Shown here piece by piece: positions 1 through 9,203 of a stretch of 64,000 nucleotides of DNA; within the stretch, counting starts at the first letter, position 1, and every line of letters starts with the position of its first letter. A program made the position numbers and the translations under genes. Source of the stretch: JANWXD01 sp037446115 (lineage in GTDB: Bacteria > Acidobacteriota > Terriglobia > Bryobacterales > Bryobacteraceae); contig JBBIJF010000019.1 of the NCBI GenBank assembly GCA_037446115.1, positions 19,830 through 83,829 of the forward strand, in the 5' to 3' direction. The notes beneath the pieces are model-generated. The model searched no databases. It had not been told where the DNA came from and saw only the letters and a list, made by a program, of their open reading frames with translations.

Positions 1-1729
1 CGAACTTGAGCTGGTGCGGCCCAAAGGCGAGGCTCACCACATCGGACCACTGCCATTGGTTGGTGATCTGCCACTTCGGCAGAAACACCGGCGAGCCGAT
101 GTGGTCCAGGCCGCCTCCGGCGCCGCCGGGAATCGTCTGGGTGCCGCCCCGGGCCTGGATCCGCAGAGCCGGCAGCCCTCCGGAAAAGGACGGATCTTCC
201 GGGACGCCGCGGATGCCGAATTCGGCCAGCGTGTTCTGCCCGAAGGGGTCCTGTACGCCGCGGGAGTTGTTGCGGCCCCAGCCGATGCGAAACTCGTTGA
301 CGATGCGCGGCGTGAGCACCGAATTCAGTCCCAGGACCGCGCTCTGCCCGCCCATGAACAGCCGCCCGAACGCCGAGGTGGAGGTCCCGTCCAAAATGCC
401 GCCAAAGACTCCGGGCACGAAGCGAAACCGGTCCGACCAGGTGTAGCGGAAGAACAACTGATGCGCGGAAGACAGCTGTACATCCTCCCGCGTGGTGATG
501 GTGTCGGTGTCGTCAATGATGGAAGGGCTGCGGACGTAATTGAAGGCGTTCAGCGGGCCGGTGGCCGGCGTCAGGTTGGGTTCCGGCAACATGTCTATGA
601 TGCGTTTGGCTACCGGGTCCAGACAGCTGGCGGGGATCTGGTTGTTAGGGAAGGGCACGCCCGGCCCCATACAGTCACCGACGCGGTCCACCAGGGTGGC
701 GTAGGTGGTCCGGTTGGCGGCAGCGGCGGCCGGAGAAAAATCGCCCCGTCGCTCGTTGGCCAGCGGGACGTTGCCAAGCCGGGTCGTGCCTTTCCGGATC
801 CGGGTACCCTCGTAGTCGAAGAAGAAAAAGGCGCGGTCGCGCACGATGGGGCCGCCGAGATTGCCCCCGAACTGGTTCTGGATGTGCTGGGGCTTGGGCT
901 GGCCGGAGCGGTTCAGCACCCAGTTGTTGGCGTCGAACTTGCGGTTGCGCGCAAACTCGTAGACCACACCGCGAAACTGGTTGGTCCCGCCTTTGGTCGT
1001 GACGCTAACGGCGCCGCCGGGACTGCGCCCGAATTCGGCTGAGTAGGCGTTCGTGGTGACCTTGAATTCCTGGATGGAATCCACCGAAGGCCGGGCAATC
1101 TGGGTGGTCAGCTCCTGCACATTGGTGGAGATGGAATTGTTGTCCACGCCATCCAGAAGGAAATTGTTCTGCAGGGAGCGCACGCCGTGGACGTTGGCGC
1201 CGCCGGTGCGGCCCGCTGCGGTGCCGCCGCCTTCTTCGGTGTACCGGTCGCTCTGCACCCCGGGAATGAGGCCCAGCAGATCATCCCAGTTGCGGCGGCT
1301 CAAAGGGAGGTTGCGCACGCGCGGATTCTCCACGACCGAGCCGAGAGAAGCCTCCTCGGTGGCCAAGAGCGGCGCCGCTCCTTCCACCGTGATGGATTCG
1401 GCAATCGCACCGAGATCGAGCCGGAAGTCCAGGCGGCCCTTCTGTCCCACGGCCAGCTCAACGGCAGCTGCAACAGCCCTCTTGAAGCCGTCCTTTTCCA
1501 CCGTGACGTCGTAGACGCCTGCGGGCAGGGTCGGCAGGGTGTAATAGCCGGAGGCGTCCGTCCGACTCGAATATTCCAGGTTGGTGGCCTTGTTTCTGGC
1601 GGACACGCGCGCTTCCGCGACTACGGCACCGCTCGGGTCTGTCACCAGGCCCGTGAGACTAGCGGTATGCAACTGGCCGTAGAGGCTTGCGGCAGCGAGC
1701 AAAAAGAAGGGAATCGCCCGGTATTTCAT
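1..1729 (-). CDS. TonB-dependent receptor with N-terminal carboxypeptidase-regulatory-like domain (3' end cut by window edge)
   Basis: The gene reads leftwards from ATG at 1729 and stays open to the window edge, so only about the N-terminal 576 residues are present. A signal peptide (MKYRAIPFFLLAAASLYGQ) is followed by a beta-sandwich domain with motifs such as SLTGLVTDPSGAVV and LPAGVYDVTVEKDGF, typical of the carboxypeptidase-regulatory-like domain at the head of acidobacterial Oar-like receptors. The TonB plug and the first barrel strands follow. The protein should sit in the outer membrane and import a large or scarce ligand using TonB energy; the ligand cannot be read from sequence. The start is supported by a GAGGTGAG ribosome site 3 nt upstream and by a good promoter at 1809-1838. 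It is the same family as the gene at 4711. The missing C-terminus is a window effect, not a mutation. Confidence 0.9.
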   Translation of the reverse strand, partial: MKYRAIPFFLLAAASLYGQLHTASLTGLVTDPSGAVVAEARVSARNKATNLEYSSRTDASGYYTLPTLPAGVYDVTVEKDGFKRAVAAAVELAVGQKGRLDFRLDLGAIAESITVEGAAPLLATEEASLGSVVENPRVRNLPLSRRNWDDLLGLIPGVQSDRYTEEGGGTAAGRTGGANVHGVRSLQNNFLLDGVDNNSISTNVQELTTQIARPSVDSIQEFKVTTNAYSAEFGRSPGGAVSVTTKGGTNQFRGVVYEFARNRKFDANNWVLNRSGQPKPQHIQNQFGGNLGGPIVRDRAFFFFDYEGTRIRKGTTRLGNVPLANERRGDFSPAAAAANRTTYATLVDRVGDCMGPGVPFPNNQIPASCLDPVAKRIIDMLPEPNLTPATGPLNAFNYVRSPSIIDDTDTITTREDVQLSSAHQLFFRYTWSDRFRFVPGVFGGILDGTSTSAFGRLFMGGQSAVLGLNSVLTPRIVNEFRIGWGRNNSRGVQDPFGQNTLAEFGIRGVPEDPSFSGGLPALRIQARGGTQTIPGGAGGGLDHIGSPVFLPKWQITNQWQWSDVVSLAFGPHQLKF

Positions 1730-1808
1730 TTCTCACCTCGGATTGACGTTCTCAGTCCCAGCTTGCCCTGTGAAGGTTACGGCTTGATGAAACCGAACCT
1801 ACAGCCTG

Positions 1809-1838
1809 ACTATACGTCCGTCCGGGTCCGGCGGTCAA
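1809..1838 (-). promoter_or_regulatory. Sigma70-type promoter of the truncated TonB receptor gene
   Basis: On the minus strand, TTGACC (1838-1833) and TATAGT (1814-1809) are separated by 18 bp. The predicted start of transcription is near 1802, leaving a leader of about 70 nt before the ATG at 1729. The TATAGT hexamer also occurs at the other TonB receptor (4686) and at padR (8869). Confidence 0.6.
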
Positions 1839-1911
1839 TCCGCGAATCAAAGGGGGCGCCACGAGACCCGGGCTCGTCCCGTGGCCGCCCCGCGCGAGCC
1901 GATGGCGGCCG

Positions 1912-2286
1912 TCAGGAGGCGGCGCGCCGCGCCGTGAACTCGACCGGTTCGCGCCCTTCGACCTGACGCGTGAACCTGATCTGGTCTCCTTCGACCTTGC
2001 CCTTGTACAGCATTTTCACTTCGTTGCCGCCGAAGCTCATCACCATGCTGAAGGAGATCTCATCACCGCTCACTTTGCCTTCGGAGATCTCCCTTTCGCC
2101 CATGGGAGTCGACATGGTGCCGGTCAGCTTGTCGCCGTCCACCTTGAAGGTGAAGGTCACCTCGCGTGTCTGGCCGCCGCGCCCTGGAACCTGAGCGACC
2201 CACTTGCCCGAGACGTCGGCCGCCAGAGCCGTGAGCGTGAACACAGCCAGCACAGCCAGCAGGGATCCAACGATGCGCATCTTCAT
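1912..2286 (-). CDS. Small secreted protein of unknown function
   Basis: This encodes 124 residues starting MKMRIVGSLLAVLAV, with a clear signal peptide ending near LTALAA-D. The mature part begins SGKWVAQVPGRGGQTREVTF and continues as short alternating beta strands with a repeated pattern (KVDGDKLTGTM, GKVSGDEISFSM, GKVEGDQIRFTR), suggesting a small beta-barrel or lipocalin-like fold in the periplasm. Similar short 'SGKW' proteins are frequent in Acidobacteriota and have no established role. A longer open frame reaches 2340, but the ATG at 2286 is preferred because AAGGAAG lies just upstream and the signal peptide begins there. A TTGACA hexamer lies upstream on the minus strand (2372-2367), without a convincing -10. 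It is divergent from the glycosidase at 2441. Confidence 0.75.
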   Translation of the reverse strand: MKMRIVGSLLAVLAVFTLTALAADVSGKWVAQVPGRGGQTREVTFTFKVDGDKLTGTMSTPMGEREISEGKVSGDEISFSMVMSFGGNEVKMLYKGKVEGDQIRFTRQVEGREPVEFTARRAAS

Positions 2287-2440
2287 AAACTTCCTTTCCG
2301 CGTGAAATTTTTCCGGACCGGGGAGCACCGCCCGTCTCAAGGCGGACAGAACTCCCGTTTCGGTACTGTCAAGACGCTGCGGGGCCGAGTGACGTTACGC
2401 CGATCCCTCAACCGGCGCAGTGATATATTCGGACCGGATT

Positions 2441-4597
2441 ATGTTGATGCCTCGGCTTGCCGCAGCTTTCATACTCGCTGGTCTTGCCTGCTCCGCCCAG
2501 GAACAGATGTACAGGTTTCATATCGAGCAGGACCGTCTGGCCGGCGCTCCGGACTTCAGCTTCCTGAACCAGCCGCTCGGGGCGGCAGACCGGGTGTTCG
2601 TCCGAGACGGTCATTTTTACAAGGTGGGAGCGGATTTGCGGCCCCGCACGGGCGATGACGTACGCCTCCGGTTTTTCGGGGTGAACCTTTGCTTTGGCGC
2701 GAACTTCCCTGAGGCGGATGACGCAGCGCGCATCGCCGGGCGCTTGCGGCGTCTTGGTGTGAACCTGGTGCGCCTGCACCACATGGACACCTCCCCGGAC
2801 AGTGATCCGGCCAATGCTCGCAGCCTGTTGACAACGGGCCCGTACCCGACGCTCAATCCCGTGGCCGTGGCACGTTTGCGGCGGCTGCTCGACGCGCTTA
2901 GAACCGAGGGAATTTACGTCAACCTCAATCTGCACGTGGGCTATGAATTCCGGCCGGAAGCAGACGGCGTGCCCTCGCTGCCCGGACGCCTGCGCCTGCC
3001 CACCCAGAGCAAGCCGCTGCATATCTTTTATCCGCGCATGGTCGAGCTGCAGGCCGAATATGCGCGCAGGGTAATTGAGGCGCTGCGGCTGCGCGAGGAT
3101 CCCGTGCTGGCGATGGTCGAGATCAACAACGAAAGCTCGCTCGTGGAGTCCTGGCAGCGGGGCAATCTGGAGAAGGTTCTGGCTGGCGAGTATCAGGTCG
3201 AGCTGGACCGCCAGTACGAGACCTACCTGAAGAATCAAGGAAAGGGTCGCCAGCAGGCCACGGCGTCCGACTGGCTGCGCTTTCTGGCGGATCGTGACCG
3301 GGCTTACCTGCGTGTCGTACTCAAGGCCGTGCGAACGCCGGCGGGCACTCTGGTGCCGGTGGCCGGAACCCAGATGGGATATGGCGGACTTGTGAACCTG
3401 GATTCGCACCAGGACATGGACTACCAGGACAATCATTTCTACGTGGACCACTACAATTTCCCGAAGACGCCCTGGGACCAGCGCGACTGGAGGATTCGTG
3501 ACTCCTCGGCCGTAGGGACGGGTCTAACGGCTTTCCTCAACATGGCGGCTTCGCGCGAGGCGGGCAAGCCGTATACGGTGAGCGAGTTTAACCAGCCCTG
3601 GCCCAACCGGCAAGGCGCCGAGATTGACCCGGCGCTGGCCGCCTTCGCAGGCTTCCAGGATTGGGATGGGATCGTGCACTTCGCTTACTCCCACGGCCGC
3701 AACTGGGACCAAGACGCGCCCAATGGGTTCAACCTGAACGGTGACTGGAGTAAGTTCGCGAATTTCGGACAATCGGCATGGCTGTTTCGCACCGGCGCCA
3801 TCCGGGTAGGGCGGCGGCTTGTCACGATTCCAGTAGACGAGCGGCTTCGTCACCAGTTTGCGGAGGAGAAACGAGTGGGCAATGTTGCGGCGTTCCTGCA
3901 GGCAGCGCTGGGATACGATCCTGGGCTCGCTCTGGTACATCGGGTAGCGCTCCGTAACGGAGAAGCCCAGGCGCGGCGGCCGGAAGCTGCGTACCCGACG
4001 CCCGCGCCACCCTATCGCGCAGACACAGGCGAGATCCTCTACGACCGCGAGGCGCGCTTGCTGCTGCTGCAAAGCCCGAAGGCGTCCGGCGTGTTCGGCT
4101 TTGCAGGGACCGGCAGGCGCGTGAGAGCGGGGGCCGTCACGGTTGCACTGAGTGAGGGCGCCCGTGGCTTTGTTACGCTGCTCCTCACGCCGCTCGACGG
4201 CCGGTCGCTGGAACATTCGCGGCGAATGCTGCTTTCGTTGCCTGGTTACACGTTGGCCACGCTGCCCGGATCCGACCCCCCGCGCCCGCAACGCCTGGTT
4301 CCGTACCCGGGGACGACTGACTGGTGGACTCTCGAACCGGAACCCGCGTTTGGCGAGCGACCCTCCGGCGGCCGGGACACGGGTCGGCCGCCGGTATGGA
4401 TGGAGCGCGTCGAATGCTATGTCAGCGTGCGGACCCGCGCCAGACAGCTGACAGTTTATCCCCTGGACGGCGCCGGACAGCGTCAGGCTGCGCTATCCGC
4501 CGACCACGTGCGGCGCTTCCCCGGCGGCTTTTTCATTCATCTGCAGGCGGAAGGGCAGACTTGGTCGCCCTGGTATGAGCTGATCGGGCAACAGTAG
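2441..4597 (+). CDS. Secreted clan GH-A (GH5-like) glycoside hydrolase
   Basis: The product is about 718 residues with an N-terminal signal peptide (MLMPRLAAAFILAGLACSAQ). The first ~450 residues resemble a (beta/alpha)8 clan GH-A glycosidase: RFFGVNLCFGANFP opens the barrel, MVEINNES carries the N-E pair expected of the acid/base (E about 231), and TVSEFNQPW supplies the likely nucleophile (E about 382). The last ~270 residues look like beta-rich accessory domains. It probably cleaves a beta-linked polysaccharide outside the cytoplasm; substrate is unknown. ATG 2441 is preferred over GTG 2420, because the GTG overlaps a TATATT -10-like hexamer (2424-2429). ATG 2447 is also possible. A TonB receptor follows, a pairing consistent with glycan uptake but not proof of it. 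Confidence 0.8.
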   Translation: MLMPRLAAAFILAGLACSAQEQMYRFHIEQDRLAGAPDFSFLNQPLGAADRVFVRDGHFYKVGADLRPRTGDDVRLRFFGVNLCFGANFPEADDAARIAGRLRRLGVNLVRLHHMDTSPDSDPANARSLLTTGPYPTLNPVAVARLRRLLDALRTEGIYVNLNLHVGYEFRPEADGVPSLPGRLRLPTQSKPLHIFYPRMVELQAEYARRVIEALRLREDPVLAMVEINNESSLVESWQRGNLEKVLAGEYQVELDRQYETYLKNQGKGRQQATASDWLRFLADRDRAYLRVVLKAVRTPAGTLVPVAGTQMGYGGLVNLDSHQDMDYQDNHFYVDHYNFPKTPWDQRDWRIRDSSAVGTGLTAFLNMAASREAGKPYTVSEFNQPWPNRQGAEIDPALAAFAGFQDWDGIVHFAYSHGRNWDQDAPNGFNLNGDWSKFANFGQSAWLFRTGAIRVGRRLVTIPVDERLRHQFAEEKRVGNVAAFLQAALGYDPGLALVHRVALRNGEAQARRPEAAYPTPAPPYRADTGEILYDREARLLLLQSPKASGVFGFAGTGRRVRAGAVTVALSEGARGFVTLLLTPLDGRSLEHSRRMLLSLPGYTLATLPGSDPPRPQRLVPYPGTTDWWTLEPEPAFGERPSGGRDTGRPPVWMERVECYVSVRTRARQLTVYPLDGAGQRQAALSADHVRRFPGGFFIHLQAEGQTWSPWYELIGQQ

Positions 4598-4662
4598 GGC
4601 CGCCGCCAGCTCGGGATCCGCCTTGCTGACCTTCCCGCGCCAAACGGCCAAACCGAAATTTC

Positions 4663-4691
4663 TTGACAGGGTCTGCAAGCTGCGTTATAGT
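4663..4691 (+). promoter_or_regulatory. Near-consensus sigma70 promoter for the TonB receptor
   Basis: A perfect TTGACA (4663-4668) is separated by 17 bp from TATAGT (4686-4691), five of six bases matching the -10 consensus. Transcription should start near 4698, only about 13 nt before ATG 4711. This is among the strongest promoters in the window and excludes translation starts upstream of about 4698. Confidence 0.85.
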
Positions 4692-4710
4692 AAGCGCAAG
4701 CTTGGCAGCG

Positions 4711-7700
4711 ATGCGGGGTCATAAAGATTTACGGCAATTAAAGTCAGTAACTTATCGAATTGTGAAAGCGCTCGGCGTTTTAGCCCTTGCATGCATTAGC
4801 CTACCGGCTCAAACGACTTCCGGCGAAATCCTGGGATGGGTGCGCGACGCAAGCGGGGCGGCGGTGGCGGATGCCCGGGTGAGCGTAAAGAATCTGGAAA
4901 CCAATCAGGTGCGGGAGGTGGTCACCGGCCCTGAGGGGAGGTTCCGTTTTCCGTTGCTCCCCACAGGGACTTACGAAGTCACCGTCACGCGGTCCGGGTT
5001 TTCGCGCTATGTTCAAGGCCCGATCGTGCTACGCCTGAACCAGATGGCGGATCTGGACGTCAAGCTGGAAGTGGCGGGCGTGACGGAAGTCGTGACGGTG
5101 AGCGCGGACGCGCCGCTCATCAACACGACCAACGCGGAAATCGGCGCAAACTTCGACAGCAAACGCATCGCGGAAGTTCCGCTCCCACCGACGCGGAACG
5201 TGCTCAACCTGGCTTTGAACGTGGCGGGAGTGGCGCAGCTGTCCAGCGGCCAGAGCGTGTTTGCCGTGAGCGGCAACAACGGACTGGACGGGGGCGTGAA
5301 CTTCGCGGTCAACGGCATGCGGACACGCTCCAACAACTTCATGATTGACGGCCAGGATTCCAACGACCCCAGCATCACGGGGATGATCCAGTCGGTCAAT
5401 AATCCGGACTTGATCGCCGAGTTCCGGCTCATCACCAATCAATTCCTGGCCGAATACGGCAGGGCGGCCGGATCGGTCGTGAACATCATTACCAAGAGCG
5501 GCACCAACGAACTCCACGGCACCGCGTTCTGGTTTCACAACAGCAACCGGCTCAATTCGCGCAACAACCTGGATAAGAACCTCTTTCCCCGAGCCCCGTT
5601 CCGCATCAACAACCAGATCGGCGGTACGCTCGGCGGCCCCGTCTACATCCCGGGCGTTTACAACGGTAAGGAACGGACCTTCTTTTTCGGCTCGCTGTTG
5701 CGCTGGACGGACCGGGCGCTCGGCAGCGGGAGCACCATCAACGGAGCGCCCACCGAGGAGGGTCGCCGGATGCTCCAGCCGTTTGCCAGCCGTCCTCCTG
5801 TGAAGGCGCTGCTGGATTTCCTGCCCGCGGCGCAGGTCCCCACCGGCCAGACGGCGCGCTTCACGGCGGATGGGCGTACGTTCGACGTGCCGCTGGGGCG
5901 TTTGTCGGGAGCCACCTCGCAGAAGTTCGATGACTGGCAGTGGAGCGCCCGCGCGGACCACACCTTCAACCCGATGCACCGGCTGAGCGGCCGCTACATG
6001 TACGACGACTCAATGGGCTCAGGGTTCGGGCAGGCCACGCCTCCGGGGCTGAGCACGGTCAACCCGGTTCGCCGCCAAGCGGCCACGGCCGCATTGACTT
6101 CCACCTTCTCCGCCAGGGTTTACAGTGAATTTCGCGCTTCCTACCAGCGCCTGGCGACCACGACTTCGGCTGAAGATCCACGTTCGGAGACGATCCCGTC
6201 CCTCGAGGTCAACGAGCTCGGCTTGACGGGATTCAACGCTGCGGCCTCTCGCACCGCCATCGGGCTGGCCGTGAACCTTCCGCAGTTCCGACGGAACAAC
6301 ACGTACCAGCTCCAGCAAACCGTGGGTGTCATTCGCGGCACGCACACCATGAAGTTCGGTATTGATTTTCGCCGCCAGGATATCGTGAGCTTTTTCCTGC
6401 CTACGCTGCGCGGACGTCTGGTTTATAACAACCTCCAGGATCTTGTGGATGACGTGGCGCAGATCGCAACCATCAACAGCCCGCTGCGCGGAGGCCAGAC
6501 GAACCAGTACTACAAGTTCTACGACTATTTCTTCTTTGTTCAAGATGAGTGGCGGGTGAGGCCGAACTTTACGCTTACCTACGGCATCCGCTATGAATCC
6601 CCGGGCAATCCGATTAAGAGTCTCGCCGACGCGAATGCGCGCATCGTGGCCGCCAACGGCAACGATCCGCGCTTCCGGCTGGAACCCGTGCCGAAGCGGG
6701 ACAACAACAACTGGGGACCGCGCTTCGGCTTCAATTATCGCTTCGGGCGTGGCCCGGGACCGCTGAGCTGGCTGACCGGCGACGGAAAACTGGTGATGCG
6801 CGGCGGCTACTCCCGCACGTACGATTTTGCGTTCATCAACATCGCGCTCAATGTCGGCACGGCGTTTCCGTTCCTGAATGCCACCACGCTGCCGGCCCGC
6901 ACCCCGAACACGTTCAACGCGCTGCGCGCGGCGGCGGCCGCCCCCATCACCGGCGATCCCTTGTTGATCACCCAGACGCAGGTGGCCTCCGATTTTCGGT
7001 CACCCTTCGCTGAACAGTTCTCGTTCCAGCTCCAGCGGGGACTCGGCACCAACTGGGCGCTGACGGCCGGCTGGGTGGGGACCAAAGGCACGGCTCTGTT
7101 CCAGACCGTGGACGGCAACCCTAACATCTCCGGCAGCAGCACGATCCGCAGACTGTTCCCGAATCTCGGCGTGCGCCGGGTCCGGGCCAACAGCGCGAAC
7201 TCCATTTACCATTCCCTGCAGGTGAGTCTGGAGAAGCGCCTCTCGGCAGGATTCTCGATGGGGGCGCACTACACCTGGAGCGCGTTTATTGACCTGGCCT
7301 CGGAGATCTTTAACGCCGCCGTGAACGGTGACGTGGCGGTCAGCCAGGACTCCTTCAACCGTCGTGCCGACCGGGCCCGTTCCAGCTATGACCGGCCGCA
7401 CCGCTTCAGCTCGACGTTCGTGTACGAACTGCCGTTCCTGCGAGCGCAGCAGGGAGCTCTCGGCAAGATTCTCGGCGGCTGGCAAGTGAACGGCTTCCTG
7501 ACGTTCCAGTCGGGCGCTCCCTTTACCCCTCTGGCGGGGATTGACCCGGGCTTCCGCCTGAGCGGCATTGACGCGCTGGTAGGCAACGCCATCCGCGCCC
7601 ATGTGGCGACCAACCGGCCGCTTTCGAAAATGACCATGGCGGAAATCCGCCAGTTCACGTTACCGGCGGCCGTCAACAACTCGCGCAACAGCCTGTTTGC

Positions 7701-7968
7701 GAACGTGACGGCCGCGGCGCCGCTGGGCAACGCCGGACGGAATATCCTTCGTGCAGACGGAATCCAGCAATTCGACTTCGGCGCCTTCAAGAACACCAAA
7801 GTGGCCGAAGGGCATACGATTCAGTTCCGGGCGGAGTTCCTCAACCTGACGAACACGCGGAACTTCGGAATCCCGGAATCCCGGATCAATTCCGCCAACT
7901 TCGCCAACGAGTGGGGCACTAACGGCGGCAACCGGCGGATCACCCTCGGATTACGCTACATCTTCTGA
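4711..7968 (+). CDS. TonB-dependent receptor with carboxypeptidase-regulatory-like domain (Oar-like)
   Basis: The product has about 1085 residues. After a signal peptide (ALGVLALACISLPAQ) comes a beta-sandwich regulatory-like domain (SGEILGWVRDASGAAV to LPTGTYEVTVTRSGF, about residues 35-110). A plug domain follows (NFMIDGQDSND, AEYGRAAGSVVNIITKSGTN), then a 22-strand-type barrel ending in an aromatic residue (ITLGLRYIF), the usual outer-membrane assembly signal. It should be an outer-membrane importer driven by TonB-ExbBD, neither of which is in this window. ATG 4711 fits the promoter at 4663-4691, but no strong ribosome site precedes it. GTG 4762 would give a more compact signal peptide and remains possible. 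The gene is monocistronic, followed by a hairpin at 7992. Confidence 0.92.
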   Translation: MRGHKDLRQLKSVTYRIVKALGVLALACISLPAQTTSGEILGWVRDASGAAVADARVSVKNLETNQVREVVTGPEGRFRFPLLPTGTYEVTVTRSGFSRYVQGPIVLRLNQMADLDVKLEVAGVTEVVTVSADAPLINTTNAEIGANFDSKRIAEVPLPPTRNVLNLALNVAGVAQLSSGQSVFAVSGNNGLDGGVNFAVNGMRTRSNNFMIDGQDSNDPSITGMIQSVNNPDLIAEFRLITNQFLAEYGRAAGSVVNIITKSGTNELHGTAFWFHNSNRLNSRNNLDKNLFPRAPFRINNQIGGTLGGPVYIPGVYNGKERTFFFGSLLRWTDRALGSGSTINGAPTEEGRRMLQPFASRPPVKALLDFLPAAQVPTGQTARFTADGRTFDVPLGRLSGATSQKFDDWQWSARADHTFNPMHRLSGRYMYDDSMGSGFGQATPPGLSTVNPVRRQAATAALTSTFSARVYSEFRASYQRLATTTSAEDPRSETIPSLEVNELGLTGFNAAASRTAIGLAVNLPQFRRNNTYQLQQTVGVIRGTHTMKFGIDFRRQDIVSFFLPTLRGRLVYNNLQDLVDDVAQIATINSPLRGGQTNQYYKFYDYFFFVQDEWRVRPNFTLTYGIRYESPGNPIKSLADANARIVAANGNDPRFRLEPVPKRDNNNWGPRFGFNYRFGRGPGPLSWLTGDGKLVMRGGYSRTYDFAFINIALNVGTAFPFLNATTLPARTPNTFNALRAAAAAPITGDPLLITQTQVASDFRSPFAEQFSFQLQRGLGTNWALTAGWVGTKGTALFQTVDGNPNISGSSTIRRLFPNLGVRRVRANSANSIYHSLQVSLEKRLSAGFSMGAHYTWSAFIDLASEIFNAAVNGDVAVSQDSFNRRADRARSSYDRPHRFSSTFVYELPFLRAQQGALGKILGGWQVNGFLTFQSGAPFTPLAGIDPGFRLSGIDALVGNAIRAHVATNRPLSKMTMAEIRQFTLPAAVNNSRNSLFANVTAAAPLGNAGRNILRADGIQQFDFGAFKNTKVAEGHTIQFRAEFLNLTNTRNFGIPESRINSANFANEWGTNGGNRRITLGLRYIF

Positions 7969-7991
7969 CGGCGAACCGGGCGGCGCGCGCG

Positions 7992-8017
7992 GCTGCCGGG
8001 CCCCAAAGCCCGGCAGC
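7992..8017. terminator. GC-rich hairpin between convergent genes
   Basis: GCTGCCGGGC (7992-8001) and GCCCGGCAGC (8008-8017) form a perfect 10-bp stem around a 6-nt loop (CCCAAA). It lies 23 bp after the TonB receptor stop and about 50 bp from the stop of the convergent RraA-like gene. It could therefore end transcription from both sides. No T-run follows, so efficiency is uncertain. Confidence 0.55.
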
Positions 8018-8065
8018 TCGGCGGGGCGCTGCCCCTTACCGCGGCAAGGCACCCGGGAGCGAAGC

Positions 8066-8794
8066 CTATCCTCTTCGCAGGCGTTCCGCCAGCCGGGCGA
8101 TGGCCGCCTGGGATGCGCGGCGGGCTTCGGCGTAAAGGCGTACGTCCCGGGGGCCCGCCTTCAGGAACTCGAGGACGATCGCTTCGGCCGCGACATACTC
8201 GGCCGCTGCCTCCGCCACTTCGGCCGCGATTGCAAGCGGGATGTTCGTGACGCCGTTGGCATCGCCGTGGAGCAAGTCGCCGGGTTGAACCGGCAGCCCG
8301 CCCACGCGGACGGGAACGTGCAGTTCGACGAGGTGACTATAGCCGTGAGAGCAGATCACGCCGGAGGCAAATACGGGAAAGCCGAGCTTCCGGACTTGCT
8401 CCAGGTCCCGTGCCGCTCCGCTGGTGATCAATCCGGCCGCCCCGAAGGCCTGATAGGTGGCGCACATGATTTCGCCGAAACTGGCCGCTGCGGGCGGATC
8501 GTCAAGATCCTGCAACACGACCACCGGCGGGCCAGGAAGCTCTCGAAACCGCCGCACCTGTTCGTCGAGAGCGGCGTAGCCTGAGGTCGGGCTGTGTTCG
8601 AAGGCGGCGCGGTGCGTGGCGGTGGCGGCGTAGCCCGCCACCGGGCCGAGTTCGGGAAAGCAGGCACGGATGCGGCCGTCCATGTAGCCGGTGTTGCGCG
8701 GCCTGACGGCGAACAGTTCGATCACGTTGCAGATCGTGGGCGTATCGTAGCGGCGCAGCAGTTCGAGCGTGCGGTCCGGCAAAGGGGCAGGCAT
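8066..8794 (-). CDS. RraA/HMG-aldolase family protein
   Basis: This 242-residue protein belongs to the RraA-like fold, which includes 4-hydroxy-4-methyl-2-oxoglutarate/oxaloacetate aldolases and the RNase E regulator RraA. The family signature is seen as LITSGAARDLEQVRKLGFPVFASG (about residues 118-140), where the R-D pair binds pyruvate and the divalent metal. HGDANGVTNIP near residue 178 is the second conserved loop. The N-terminal LELLRRYDTPTICNVIE is also typical. A cytoplasmic metal-dependent aldolase or decarboxylase is the best guess; family members are often misannotated as demethylmenaquinone methyltransferase. It is divergent from padR and convergent with the TonB receptor. No pathway partner is adjacent. 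Confidence 0.85.
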   Translation of the reverse strand: MPAPLPDRTLELLRRYDTPTICNVIELFAVRPRNTGYMDGRIRACFPELGPVAGYAATATHRAAFEHSPTSGYAALDEQVRRFRELPGPPVVVLQDLDDPPAAASFGEIMCATYQAFGAAGLITSGAARDLEQVRKLGFPVFASGVICSHGYSHLVELHVPVRVGGLPVQPGDLLHGDANGVTNIPLAIAAEVAEAAAEYVAAEAIVLEFLKAGPRDVRLYAEARRASQAAIARLAERLRRG

Positions 8795-8844
8795 GCTTCG
8801 ATTATCCTAAGGCCGCGCAGACTGCGCCGGGCGCCTGAGACGTG

Positions 8845-8874
8845 TTGACGGCGGTGGTTGGTTTCCTGTATAGT
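8845..8874 (+). promoter_or_regulatory. Promoter of the padR-efflux operon
   Basis: TTGACG (8845-8850), an 18-bp spacer and TATAGT (8869-8874) predict a start of transcription near 8881. The padR ATG is at 8886, so the leader would be only about 5 nt. PadR proteins commonly repress their own promoter by binding over the -10, and this compact arrangement would allow that. Confidence 0.7.
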
Positions 8875-8885
8875 ATCCAATTCCG

Positions 8886-9203
8886 ATGTCGAAATCCGAT
8901 AGTCAGCGAGATTTGTATGCGGGACTCATCCGCCTCCACGTGCTCCACCACGCTGCCGAGGGGCCCGTCTACGGGCAGTGGATCGCCCAGGAGCTGGCGC
9001 GCCACGGCTACACCCTCAGCCCCGGAACCCTTTACCCGCTGCTGCACGGGCTGGAACGCCGGGGCTACCTGCGCTCCAGGCTCGAGCGTTCCGGTAATCG
9101 CCGGAGGCGTGTCTACCGTGCCACCGCGGCAGGGCGGAAGGCGCTTGTGGCCGCCAAAGACAAGGTCCGCGAACTGTTTGGGGAGTTATTCGAACGTGAT
9201 TAG
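8886..9203 (+). CDS. PadR-family transcriptional regulator
   Basis: This 105-residue winged-helix protein has the PadR N-terminal domain: LYAGLIRLHVLHHAAEGPVYGQWIAQELARHGYTLSPGTLYPLLHGLERRGYL contains helices 1-3 and the PGTLYPLL recognition segment. VYRATAAGRKAL forms the wing and the start of the C-terminal helix. It lacks the long second domain, as in the short PadR class that responds to toxic compounds. It is first in an operon and overlaps the tolC-like gene by 8 bp, so it very likely controls the efflux genes that follow. There is no Shine-Dalgarno sequence and the start codon is only about 5 nt from the predicted transcript start, pointing to near-leaderless translation. Confidence 0.9.
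   Translation: MSKSDSQRDLYAGLIRLHVLHHAAEGPVYGQWIAQELARHGYTLSPGTLYPLLHGLERRGYLRSRLERSGNRRRRVYRATAAGRKALVAAKDKVRELFGELFERD

Noticed and set aside
2408..3451. 347-codon minus-strand frame over the glycosidase gene
   Set aside because: Low-complexity composition and no motif; the plus-strand frame carries clear GH-A active-site residues.
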